A DNA stretch of 10,637 nucleotides, taken from assembly GCA_024409165.1 (NCBI GenBank), contig JAKSUE010000024.1:1-10637 (forward strand), written 5' to 3'. Each line of letters starts with the position of its first letter. Within the stretch, counting starts at the first letter, position 1. Both the position numbers and the translations under genes were made by a program. This DNA comes from an archaeon. GTDB taxonomy: Archaea > Methanobacteriota > Methanobacteria > Methanobacteriales > Methanobacteriaceae. A model generated the notes under the pieces. It made no database searches. It saw only the letters and a program-made list of their open reading frames with translations, and had not been told where the DNA came from. Below, piece after piece: positions 1-8,353 of the stretch.

Positions 1-16
1 AATAGTATTATTTTAA

Positions 17-1213
17 TGGTTTTTTGTAAAATGTTTTGTTATAAAACTTTTAAAAGGAGTTTATAAATCTGGTAAAAAATACGGGGAAAAATTTTATAGT
101 AATGTGAAGGGAATACGTTCTATAACTCCTATTGATGAGATAAATCTTAACATGACTTACAATAGATAAATGTATTTCTTTTTTAGGGATATTATGCGTG
201 ATAATTTTTTTTAAGTTTGAGAGAGAAAGTGTTGATTTTCCTTTTTATAATACTAATCCTAAATTAAATAAAATAGATCGGGATTCTTTTATTAATAAGT
301 GTTGCACCTGTGTTTAATATTTTTAAATTTAGTATATATTTGGTGTTGGCACTTGTTTATAAATTGAATTATAATTTTGGGTCTATTTTTGAAGTTTATT
401 CCTAGAATTATAAACAAGATGATGGTTCTTTAATTTCTGGTATTAGTCATTATAAGGATTTTATAAGTCATAGAAATAAAAATCCTAGGTTTAATGTGTG
501 ATAAATTATTTGATTTTGAAAATGAAAGATGTAAAGGCTTAAAACACCAGATAAAAAGATATAAGATTAAATCCCAATGTAACTGCTAAAGAACGGATAA
601 AAATTATAGAAGAATGTCAGAAAGAGTTTAAAACCTTAATATTAGAGGACGATCTACTGAATGAACTTTTTGAGGTAATAATGTTTTAAGAATACTTATT
701 AAATATTGTTGCTAATCTTGCAGTGTTTAGTGGTTCTAAAAAGATTCCACATGAATAACTGCAGATAATGATAGTTTAGCTATTAATAATGATTTAGTTA
801 TAGCTAATGATGAGATAAAAGAACTTACCGATGAAATAGAATTATTAACTGCAAATAATGTAGATTTGGTAGAAGATAAAAACCAATTAATTGGCACTGT
901 TAATTATTGGAAAAATAAATATAATACAGATTTATCTGATTTAAAAGCCTATGAAACTAAAATAAAAGCTAATGAACAGTTAATTACTATTATGTTGGAT
1001 TTAACAGAAAGTGTAATTAATGAAGTAATAAATAACACTATAAAAGCAGTAACTAATGAACATAATAATATATTATCATCTGCAGGTATTATAAAAAGAT
1101 TAAAAGGACTTGAATTAAAGGAACCTTCAATTAATAAAGATGATGTTAAAGCCAGAGAATTAACTAGATTAAATAATAGTATTAATAATAAATTAAGATA
1201 TTCACTGCTATAA
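17..1213 (+). pseudogene. Decayed gene of unknown function, multiple frameshifts and stops; intact coiled-coil-like tail
   Basis: I do not recognise the family. Protein-like stretches follow each other on the plus strand: 17-166 (includes GVYKSGKKYGEKFYSNVKG), 170-211, 213-314 (FERESVDFPFYN), 298-498 (ISHYKDFISHRNKNPRF), 500-569 (DKLFDFENERCKGLKHQ), 570-757 (NPNVTAKERIKIIEECQ, then FSGSKKIPHE) and 755-1213. Joining them needs frameshifts near 212 (a run of eight T), 298-315, 500, 555-575 and 753, and read-through of stops at 167, 403 and 687. The last segment is open to the TAA at 1211. It is rich in Glu, Lys, Asn and Leu (VIANDEIKELTDEIELL), like a coiled coil. A TTG at 866 could start a 115-residue product, but the same frame is open back to 755 and I see no Shine-Dalgarno, so I treat it as the surviving end of the dead gene. 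A globular N-terminus plus coiled-coil tail would fit a plasmid or virus protein, but that is a guess. Confidence 0.55.
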
Positions 1214-1345
1214 TAGGTTTAACAACACTATACTTATCTAAACTTTACCTAAACCTAATAATTATATTTTATCTGCAAGAAAATTGAAAGTAAATTTCTA
1301 AAAAAAATACATCTTTTGATTTTTTAAAATTAAACCTATCTATTC

Positions 1346-1355
1346 TTTATATTTT
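1346..1355 (+). promoter_or_regulatory. Candidate TATA box for hsdR
   Basis: TTTATATTTT resembles the archaeal TATA element. It lies 55-64 nt before the GTG start, which would place transcription start near 1375-1380 and leave a short leader containing the Shine-Dalgarno. The whole intergenic stretch is AT-rich, so similar strings occur by chance. Confidence 0.35.
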
Positions 1356-1394
1356 AATTATTAATAAATATTATATTGATTAAATATTATTTTT

Positions 1395-1402
1395 AGGGAG
1401 GA
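1395..1402 (+). promoter_or_regulatory. Ribosome binding site of hsdR
   Basis: AGGGAGGA matches the anti-Shine-Dalgarno end of 16S rRNA and stands 7 nt before the GTG at 1410. This decides for the GTG start rather than the ATG codons further downstream. Confidence 0.7.
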
Positions 1403-1409
1403 ATTTTTA

Positions 1410-4132
1410 GTGGTTACTGAAAGTGAAGTGATTTTAGAAGAAAAATTAATGGCTAAATTAGTTGAACAAGGTTATACTAGAATTAAAATTAAAGATGAAA
1501 ATGATTTGATAGTTAATTTTAGAGTTCAACTTGAGAAGCTTAATGATATTGCACTTACTGATGATGAGTTTAAACTTATTCTTGTTTACCTTGAAAGTGG
1601 TTCTGTTTATGAAAAAGCTAAAAAACTTAGAGATTTATATGAACTTCAAAGAGAAGATGGAGTAAAATATATCTCTTTTTTAAACACTCGTGAATGGTGT
1701 AAAAACATATTCCAAGTTACTAATCAAATTACATTCAAGGGTTCTTTTGTTAATCGTTATGATGTTACTATTTTAATTAATGGATTACCTTTATGTCAAA
1801 TAGAACTTAAAAAAAGAGGAGTAGAACTTAAAAAAGCATTTAACCAAATAAATCGTTATAGAGAACATTCATTCCATGGATTATTTGACTATGTACAAAT
1901 ATTTATAATTAGTAACGGTGTAAACACTAAATATTATTCTAATAATAAAAATCTAAGCTATAAATTTACATTTTTCTGGAAAAATCAAGAAAATAGAAAC
2001 ATTACTCAATTAAATGAATTTGCAGAAATATTCTTAGAAAAATGTCATTTATCTAAAATGATTTCAAGATATGTAGTTTTACATGAATCTGATAAGCAAT
2101 TATGGTTCTTAGAGCATATCAATTCTATGCAGTTGAAGCAATACTTGATAAAGCATTAAATACAAATAATAATGGTTATATTTGGCATACAACTGGTTCT
2201 GGTAAAACATTAACTTCATTTAAAGTAGCTCAAATCCTTAAAGATGAAGAAAAAATAGATAAAGTTTTATTCATTGTAGATAGAAAAGACTTAGATTACC
2301 AGACCACTAAAGAATTCAACGCTTTCTGTGAAGACTCTGTAGATGGAACAGGTAATACTAAATCCTTACTTCAACAATTAACCGATAAAAATACAGATTT
2401 AATAATTACCACAATCCAAAAATTAGATATTGCAGTTAAAGGGCATAAGAGAGAATTAGATTCTATTAAAGATTCTAAAATGATTTTAATGTTTGATGAG
2501 TGCCATAGAAGTCAATTTGGAGAAATGCACGAAAACATTACAGATTACTTTACTAATATTCAATTCTTTGGTTTTACTGGAACTCCTATTTTTGCAGATA
2601 ATGCTAATAAAACTAGAACTACTGCTGATATTTTTGGAGATAGATTACATACATACACTATCAAAAATGCAATCAGAGATGATAATGTACTTGGATTTAT
2701 GGTAGAGTATATTGGAAAATACAAAGATAAAACTAAATTTGATATTGAAGTAGAAGCAATTGATACTAAAGAAGTAATGGAAGATGAAAGCAGATTAAGT
2801 AAAATTGTAGATTATATTATAGCTAATCATGATAAGAAAACTTATAATCGTGAATATACTTCTATTTTTGCAGTAAGTTCAATTGATGTATTAAATAAGT
2901 ATTATAAACTCTTTAAAGAAAAAGATCATGATTTAAAAGTAGCTACAATTTTTTCATATAGTGAAAATGAAGACCATGAAGAAGGCGATCTTCCAAGAGA
3001 TAATCTTGAAAGTTATATCCAAGATTTTAATGAAATGTTTGGAACTAATCACTCTACTAAAAATTTCAGAGGATTCGACCAGTATTATGTAGATGTTTCT
3101 AAAAAATCAAAAGAAAATAAAATTGATATTCTTTTAGTTGTTAATATGTTCTTAACTGGATTTGATAATAAATATTTAAATACTTTATATGTAGATAAAA
3201 ACCTCCAATATCATGGTTTATTACAAGCATTTTCAAGAACCAATCGTATTTTAAATGAGAAAAAGAAACAAGGAAATATTATTTGTTTTAGAAACATTAA
3301 AAACGATGTTGATAAATCTATTAAATTATTCTCTAACAAAGAAGCTTTAGAATATATCATCGTAGAACCTTATAATGTGTATGTTGAAAAATTTAATGCA
3401 GTTACTGAAATGTTAAAAGAGAGAACTCCCACAGTACAATCAGTAGATGAATTAAAAGATGAAAATGAAGATAAAGAATTTATTCAAATATTTAGAGAAT
3501 TATTAAGATTAATGGCGAGATTAACTGTATTTACAGAATTTAATTATAATGATTTAAATTTACCAGAACAAGCATTTGAAGACTATAGAAGTAAATACAT
3601 TGAATTGTATGAAAAATATAAAAAAGTAGATATTAATAAAACTTCTGTTGTAGATGATATTGACTTTGAAATAGAACTTGTAAGAAGAGATAATATTAAT
3701 GTTGCATATATTTTAGAATTACTCAAACAATTAGATGTAACCAGTCCTTCATTTAAAAAAGATAAGGATTTCATTATTAATACTATGGAAGGTTCTCTTG
3801 AACTTAAAAGTAAAGTTGAACTTATTGAGAAGTTTATTGATGGAACTATTGTTCCACAAGATAATGAAATTGATGTTGAAGCAGAATTTGATAATTATAT
3901 GGCTAAAGAAAAAGCTAAAGAAATTAAAACATTTATCCAAGAAGAAAACCTTGAACCAATTAAAGTTCAATTTATCATAAATAACTATGAATTTAGTGGT
4001 AAAATTAAAGATACTAATGTTGAAGATTCTCTAAATGATGAATTAGGACTTATTCAAAGACAAGAAAAAGTAGAAACTATTAAACAGAAAATTATAGATT
4101 TAGTAAACAAATCACATGGTAATAATTATTAA
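1410..4132 (+). pseudogene. hsdR: Type I restriction enzyme R subunit, split by a one-base frameshift
   Basis: HsdR is the ATP-dependent DNA translocase and nuclease subunit of type I restriction complexes. The first frame (1410-2159) carries the nuclease domain: Asp118, then IELK with Glu132 and Lys134, and a downstream Q-x3-Y motif (Gln146, Tyr150). The second frame (2102-4132, 676 codons) carries the superfamily 2 motor: HTTGSGKT at residues 29-36, DECH at 132-135, FTGTP at 158-162, a motif V region LLVVNMFLTGFD at 344-355, and QAFSRTNR at 375-382. A helical C-terminal domain of the EcoR124 type follows. One base is missing at about 2102: CAATTATGG where CAATTAATGG would fuse Leu231 to MVLRAYQFYAVEA. 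The restored protein is about 907 residues, normal for the family. The second frame opens with ATG, so a motor-only product is conceivable, but no Shine-Dalgarno precedes it. A sequencing error cannot be excluded. Confidence 0.9.
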
Positions 4133-4147
4133 GAGAGGTAAAACAAT

Positions 4148-4678
4148 ATGTCAGAATATAAAAATCAATTAGAAAGTAATTTATGGGCAATAGCAGATTT
4201 ACTCCGTGGAAATATGGATGCAAATGAATATAAAAATTATATTCTTGGATTCATTTTTTACAAATATTTATCTGAAAAAATAGAATTATATTTAGATGAA
4301 TCTTTAAAAGTAGATAAAATGACTTTTAAAGAGGCATGGAAAAAAGAAGAATTTAAAGCACCAGTTAAAAAACAAGCATTAAATAATCTTGGTTATTTTT
4401 TAGAACCAGAGTTCTTATTTAGTAGTATTGTTGAACAAACAGACAAAGGGGAAATGATTCTTGGAAATTTAAGTGAAGCTTTAAAAAGAATTGGGGACTC
4501 TGCTACTGGAAATGAAAGTCAAGATGATTTTGAAAACTTATTTGAAGATGTTGATTTAACTTCTTATACACCATATGTTTTTAGAATTTGTATTTTATCT
4601 ACTCCTTTTATGTATCATTATTATAAAAATGATTTTTTTAAAGAAATGTACTATTATTTAAATAAAAAAGGCGTATAA
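4148..4678 (+). pseudogene. hsdM: Type I DNA methyltransferase M subunit, N-terminal domain only, fused to a foreign tail
   Basis: HsdM normally methylates adenine within the type I complex and is about 500 residues long. Here residues 1-139 match the N-terminal helical domain of the family: the opening YKNQLESNLWAIADLLRG, FIFYKYLSE at 36-43, then SQDDFENLFEDVDLTS ending at 139. In relatives a KLG-type continuation into the catalytic domain follows. Here the reading frame instead enters an unrelated aromatic-rich stretch (YTPYVFRICILSTPF onward) and stops at residue 176. The S-adenosylmethionine motif and the NPPF/Y catalytic motif are absent, and there is no hsdS downstream. It begins 15 nt after hsdR behind AGAGGT (4134-4139), so it was co-transcribed with hsdR. 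A deletion with its junction near 4564 best explains the structure. The protein cannot be an active methylase. Confidence 0.85.
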
Positions 4679-4769
4679 TAGGAGATTGTTTGTTAAGTAG
4701 ATTTTTTCTTTACATCTTTAATAATAGTATATTTCTTAATTTTAATAGGTGGTATTCTATTATATAACA

Positions 4770-4795
4770 GTGTATTTTTAACTTTAAAAATACAC
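4770..4795. repeat. Perfect 10-bp inverted repeat with 6-nt loop
   Basis: GTGTATTTTT at 4770-4779 and AAAAATACAC at 4786-4795 are exact reverse complements around AACTTT. It lies 92 nt after the truncated hsdM and just before a second hairpin with a T-run. It may be part of a compound 3' end or a structural remnant of the sequence brought in by the deletion. Confidence 0.6.
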
Positions 4796-4810
4796 AAATA
4801 ACTACTTTAC

Positions 4811-4844
4811 TAACATTAATATATAAATGTTAATACTTTTTTTT
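4811..4844 (+). terminator. Hairpin plus T8 terminator downstream of the hsd remnant
   Basis: TAACATT (4811-4817) pairs with AATGTTA (4826-4832), and after four bases a run of eight T follows (4837-4844). Archaeal RNA polymerase terminates on T-runs alone, so this is a plausible end for transcripts from the hsdR promoter. Distance from the hsdM stop is about 130 nt. Confidence 0.5.
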
Positions 4845-4910
4845 AGTTTTTAAAATATTTCACTTATATTACAAAATTTAATAAAAAACTGTATTTAAAG
4901 TTTTTCATTT

Positions 4911-5069
4911 TTATAGGTTGTAGAGTTTTTTATAGATATTTTGAGGTACTTTATAATCTGCAATTGTTAAATGGTTAGGCGGTCTACTATGTTCAGCTTG
5001 GAAAATATCTGTTCCAGATTTAACAAATAACAAGTTTAAGCAATTATTTAAAAGTATATTTTTTTGCAT
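4911..5069 (-). pseudogene. 52-codon minus-strand ORF, probably the C-terminal fragment of a lost gene
   Basis: The minus strand reads ATG at 5069-5067 to TAA at 4913-4911, 52 residues. The segment SGTDIFQAEHSRPPNHLTIA followed by DYKVPQNIYKKLYNL has strongly protein-like, mixed composition quite unlike the surrounding AT-rich spacer. I do not recognise the family. The ATG has no evident Shine-Dalgarno (upstream is poorly purine-rich), and a second protein-like stretch (APNNELKLLYNYMKPMSNDI, minus strand, 5158-5096) lies just upstream in another frame. Both facts suggest the 3' remnant of a larger frameshifted gene rather than a small gene. It points toward the hsdM remnant and may be debris from the same deletion. 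Confidence 0.45.
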
Positions 5070-5210
5070 TTAACAGATGGTTTTTTATTATATTATTGTA
5101 TATCATTACTCATTGGCTTCATATAATTATATAAGAGCTTTAATTCATTATTAGGCGCTTTTAACTAGTTACTTTTATTATTTAAATTAAAACATTAACA
5201 CTTAACTAAA

Positions 5211-5501
5211 TTACCACCCATAATTTTTAAGATATTCGCTTCTAATGGTAACATATACAGTCTGACCTTCTTTAGAAGTACATTTATTAGAAATAATACT
5301 ATCCAATTCCATAGAAGAATCATAAGCACGTTCAACATAACCCACAGAAGAAGCATTTTGAGTAAATTTATACTCACTAGTATGAATACCAGAACCTACC
5401 TTATAAATAAATATAGCTAAAAACATAACATCAATACTATTATCAGAAGAAGTATTAACATTATCAGTTGAACCAAACAAACAACCAAAAATAAAAATCA
5501 A
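5211..5501 (-). CDS. Small hypothetical protein with hydrophobic N-terminus, start uncertain
   Basis: An open frame of 96 residues on the minus strand, stop TAA at 5211-5213. From the TTG at 5501 the product begins with a hydrophobic run (LIFIFGCLFG) followed by a polar Asn/Ser/Asp linker (STDNVNTSSDNS) and a Ser/Tyr/Thr-rich body (HTSEYKFTQNASSVGYVERA) ending KNYGW. This looks like a small exported or surface protein with a weak signal or anchor segment. The frame continues upstream to 5567 without ATG or GTG. Codons IKRLIFIFG read as if an ATG had become ATT at about 5510-5508, and no good Shine-Dalgarno is visible. It could therefore be a gene with a lost start or a fragment of a larger surface protein. 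No family recognised. Confidence 0.4.
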   Translation of the reverse strand: MIFIFGCLFGSTDNVNTSSDNSIDVMFLAIFIYKVGSGIHTSEYKFTQNASSVGYVERAYDSSMELDSIISNKCTSKEGQTVYVTIRSEYLKNYGW

Positions 5502-5702
5502 TCTTTTAATGCTTCTTATTTTCTTATTTTGGAAGGCAAACAGTATATATTTAACTATTTTTAATCAGATTCAGTTGAAATGATAAAAAATCCTTTAACA
5601 AAGTAAAATATATTGGAAAATGGACTGTGTGTTGTAATTAAAGTTAACATTTATTATTAAATATTTATGATACAATTAACTTTGAATTAACAAAAAATAC
5701 AT

Positions 5703-6140
5703 AAGAATTTGAGCAAAATTTAAAAAAATATGGATTTAAATCTCTCAGACAATCTAATTTATAAAGAAAAATCAAAACAATTCATAATAATTATAAATCT
5801 AAAAATAAATAAATATTTAAGTTTAATTTATCAATTATTCAAACAACAAACACATAATAAAGTATTACAAAGTGTAAATTTATTAAAAAGAGAATCTGTT
5901 AATTTTCCAAACTTTTAAGAGATTATGACTGAAAAATTTTTCCCAGTATATAAAAAATTCATTCAATGCCTGGAAAAAACATTAAAGGAAAATTAGACAA
6001 TACTACCAAATATAAGGTTACATAAGTAATACCATTCCAAAAGCACACAAAAAGAAATTCAGAACACTAAAGGGAATATTTAATCAAATAATACTCCAAA
6101 AAATGGATGGATTGCAAAAAAATCAAGAGCTAATATTTTG
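5703..6140 (+). pseudogene. Degenerate coding remnant, possibly an old transposase
   Basis: Short protein-like stretches sit in all three plus frames: EFEQNLKKYGFKSLRQSNL (from 5707, stop about 5763), KVLQSVNLLKRESVNFPNF (5859-5915), MPGKNIKGKLDNTTKYKV (about 5967-6020) and IPKAHKKKFRTLKGIFNQII followed by LQKMDGLQKNQEL (to about 6140). The mix of basic residues and aromatic/hydrophobic spacing, and the number of stops, suggest a worn-out DDE-type transposase, but I cannot identify catalytic residues or terminal inverted repeats. A 62-codon ORF at 5730-5918 is part of this debris; it has no Shine-Dalgarno and I do not call it a gene. The stretch ends about 85 nt before the transporter operon. 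Confidence 0.3.
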
Positions 6141-6223
6141 ACAGACTCAAATTTTTTAGAAAATTTATTAAATGACTTAGTGAAAATATATTACTATCAA
6201 ATATTTTTGATGGAGATTTTATA

Positions 6224-7330
6224 ATAGAAAAAAAGATAAAATTAATCATTTTAATATTAATTATTTTAGTAGTGTTGGGTGTTGCTACTCACTTATTTTT
6301 AACTCCTTCTAGTGTAGAAACTGAAGGAGTTAAAAATATAACTGACATGCTAAATAGAACTGTAAAAGTTCCAAATGGAGTTAATAATGTTATATCTACT
6401 TCTCCACCAATGACTACTGTATTATATATGATTGCACCTGAAAAATTAAAAGCAGTAAACTTCCAATGGACTGAAGCTGAATTAAAATATGTGCCATCTG
6501 AATATGCCAATTTACCAGTTGTTGGTGGTTGGTATGGTACACAAGATGGAAGTTATGAAGAATTCATTGCTGCTGAACCTGATGTTGTAATTGAATCTAT
6601 TTATGAAAATGGGGATGGTGATGCATCTACTGTTCAGGAACGTCAAGATAAATTTGGCAAAATTCCAGTTCTTGCCGTTAAAGACACTACAAATGTTGAA
6701 AAAATAGGAGATTCCATTTCATTCATGGGTAAAGTTGTAGGTGCAGAAGACAAGGCTAAACAACTCAATGATTTTAATAATAAATATTTGGATATGGTGC
6801 ATGATAAATCGGCTAAATTATCTTATAATGATAAGAAAACGGTTTATTATGCAGCTGGTAGTGATGGTTTACAAACTTATCCATCAGGTGCTTCTCATAG
6901 CCAATTAATTGATTTAATTGGTGGAAAAAATGTTGCAGATTCTTTAAATCAATGTAATACTATGTCAGGTGTACAAGTATCCATTGAACAAGTCATTAAG
7001 TTGGATCCTGATATTATAATAACTAATGATATGAATTTCTATAATAAAGTGTATAATGATTCAGGTTGGGCTCATTTGAAAGCTGTCAAAAATAAAGATG
7101 TTTATGTATCTCCACAATCTCCGTTTAAATGGTTTGATAAACCTGGTGGTGCTAATAGGATTATCGGTGTTCCATGGACAGCTAAAGTAATCTATCCTGA
7201 AGATTATAAAGATATTAATATGGTGGATGTAACTAAAGAGTTCTATAGTAATTTCTATCATTTTGATTTAAATGATAATCAGGCAAAAGAGATTTTACTT
7301 GATTCAGGACTTAAAGAATCAAATTTATAG
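6224..7330 (+). CDS. Membrane-anchored ABC transporter substrate-binding protein, iron-chelate/cobalamin type
   Basis: A TroA/BtuF-like (Peripla_BP_2 family) extracellular receptor that would deliver its ligand to the permease encoded next. From 6224 it is 368 residues: a short basic head (EKKIK), a hydrophobic anchor (LIILILIILVVLGVATHLFL), a linker, then the binding domain opening with the family's DMLNRTVKVPNGVNNVIS. Further family landmarks are VVGGWYGTQDGSYEEFIA with AEPDVVIES, ISFMGKVVGAEDKAKQL and LDPDIIITND. The lipobox cysteine is absent, so anchoring is by the N-terminal helix. The start is odd: GGAG at 6212-6215 is spaced 8 nt from codon 6224, but that codon is ATA. The first legal start is GTG at 6272, inside the anchor helix, which would delete the positive head. 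I place the start at ATA provisionally. The ligand (siderophore-like iron chelate, corrinoid, or molybdate/tungstate complex) cannot be told from sequence. Confidence 0.85.
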   Translation: MEKKIKLIILILIILVVLGVATHLFLTPSSVETEGVKNITDMLNRTVKVPNGVNNVISTSPPMTTVLYMIAPEKLKAVNFQWTEAELKYVPSEYANLPVVGGWYGTQDGSYEEFIAAEPDVVIESIYENGDGDASTVQERQDKFGKIPVLAVKDTTNVEKIGDSISFMGKVVGAEDKAKQLNDFNNKYLDMVHDKSAKLSYNDKKTVYYAAGSDGLQTYPSGASHSQLIDLIGGKNVADSLNQCNTMSGVQVSIEQVIKLDPDIIITNDMNFYNKVYNDSGWAHLKAVKNKDVYVSPQSPFKWFDKPGGANRIIGVPWTAKVIYPEDYKDINMVDVTKEFYSNFYHFDLNDNQAKEILLDSGLKESNL

Positions 7331-7339
7331 GGTAATATT

Positions 7340-8353
7340 ATGGATAATGATTCAAAAGATGTTATTAGTATCATACTTTTAATTTTCCTCCCGCTTATTT
7401 TATTTTTCACCTCATTTTTATTGGGCAGATATCCTATTAGTCCAATAGATGTGATAAATACTATATTGTGTCCAATATTTCCACAATTGGAAGTTTCACC
7501 AACTATAACGACTATTGTCTTTGAAATTAGACTTCCAAGGATTCTTGCAGCTATTGTAGTTGGAGCTGCACTTGCGATGGCAGGAGCTGCATTTCAAAGT
7601 ATTTTTAAAAATCCCATTGTCTCTCCAGATTTACTTGGTGTGTCTAATGGTGCAGGTTTTGGGGCGGCATTGGCAATTTTAATAAGTGGTGCAGGTGTTG
7701 TAACTCAAATGTTTGCATTTGCTTTTGGAATTATTTCTGTTTCAGTCACTTATTTAATTTCAAGAGCATATAAAGCTGGTGGAATTTTAATATTGGTATT
7801 ATCTGGAGTTGCAATATCCGCATTTTTCAGTGCATTAATTTCAACTATTAAATTTATAGCTGATCCTGATGATAAATTGCCTGAGATTGTTTATTGGTTA
7901 ATGGGAAGTTTGGCTTCTATTACGATAGATCAATTAATAATGATTATTATTCCAATAATTGTTGGTACGATTATTCTTTTAACTCTTAGATGGCATATGA
8001 ATTTACTTGCTATGGGTGATGAAGAAGCTCAATCTTTGGGTTTAAATCCGACAAGATTAAGGTTATTGATTATTGCAGGTTGTACTTTATTAACATCTGC
8101 TGCTGTTTCTGTAAGTGGAATAATTGGTTGGATGGGACTTATTATACCTCATATGGCTCGTATGATTGTTGGTCCTGATAATAAAATATTAATTCCCGCT
8201 TCATTAAGCTTTGGTGCAAGTTTCCTGTTATTGATTGATAATATTTCAAGAGCCATAATTTCAATTGAAATTCCGATTGGTATATTGACAGCTATTATCG
8301 GTGTTCCTATATTCTTATACTTACTTAAAAGGGGGTATTCTGAATGGGCATAA
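7340..8353 (+). CDS. FecCD/BtuC-family ABC transporter permease
   Basis: The transmembrane subunit of an iron-chelate/cobalamin-type importer, 337 residues, the usual length for the family, with about ten hydrophobic helices. Family signatures: EIRLPRILAAIVVGAALAMA at 62-81 running into GAAFQSIFKNPIVSPDLLG; DEEAQSLGLN at 227-236 as the cytoplasmic coupling segment that contacts the ATPase; SVSGIIGWMGLIIPHMARMI at 257-276; IPIGILTAIIGVPIFLYLL near the C-terminus. A homodimer is expected. The ATG lies 9 nt after the binding-protein stop behind a weak AGGGTAAT, suggesting translational coupling. Its last 10 nt overlap the start of the ATPase gene. No frameshift or missing segment is apparent. 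Confidence 0.93.
   Translation: MDNDSKDVISIILLIFLPLILFFTSFLLGRYPISPIDVINTILCPIFPQLEVSPTITTIVFEIRLPRILAAIVVGAALAMAGAAFQSIFKNPIVSPDLLGVSNGAGFGAALAILISGAGVVTQMFAFAFGIISVSVTYLISRAYKAGGILILVLSGVAISAFFSALISTIKFIADPDDKLPEIVYWLMGSLASITIDQLIMIIIPIIVGTIILLTLRWHMNLLAMGDEEAQSLGLNPTRLRLLIIAGCTLLTSAAVSVSGIIGWMGLIIPHMARMIVGPDNKILIPASLSFGASFLLLIDNISRAIISIEIPIGILTAIIGVPIFLYLLKRGYSEWA

Noticed and set aside
866..1213. Stand-alone 115-residue gene starting at TTG 866
   Set aside because: The same frame is open back to 755 with protein-like sequence (AINNDLVIANDEIKEL), no Shine-Dalgarno precedes the TTG, and coding remnants continue upstream in other frames. It is the tail of a larger dead gene.
1214..1257. Inverted repeat TAGGTTTA / TAAACCTA after the left pseudogene
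   Set aside because: The 28-nt spacing and missing T-run make it a poor terminator. It may be a relic, but nothing supports a function.
2095..2110. Programmed frameshift in hsdR
   Set aside because: No X-XXY-YYZ slippery heptamer and no obvious downstream structure; HsdR is not known to be expressed this way. A simple one-base loss fits better.
3583..3980. Short ORFs on both strands inside hsdR
   Set aside because: They are shadows of the hsdR coding sequence, rich in Phe/Asn/Lys/Ser as expected from reading AT-rich coding DNA in the wrong frame, and lack start signals.
5640..5683. Inverted repeat AAAGTTAA / TTAACTTT (28-nt loop)
   Set aside because: Eight-base arms of AT-rich sequence with a long loop are expected by chance here, and no gene boundary matches it as terminator or IS end.
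5730..5918. 62-codon plus-strand ORF as a real gene
   Set aside because: No Shine-Dalgarno, Lys/Ile/Asn-rich low-complexity composition, and it only partly overlaps the protein-like stretches in the degenerate region. Its RESVNFP resembles RESVDFP in the left-hand pseudogene, but seven residues are too few to claim homology.
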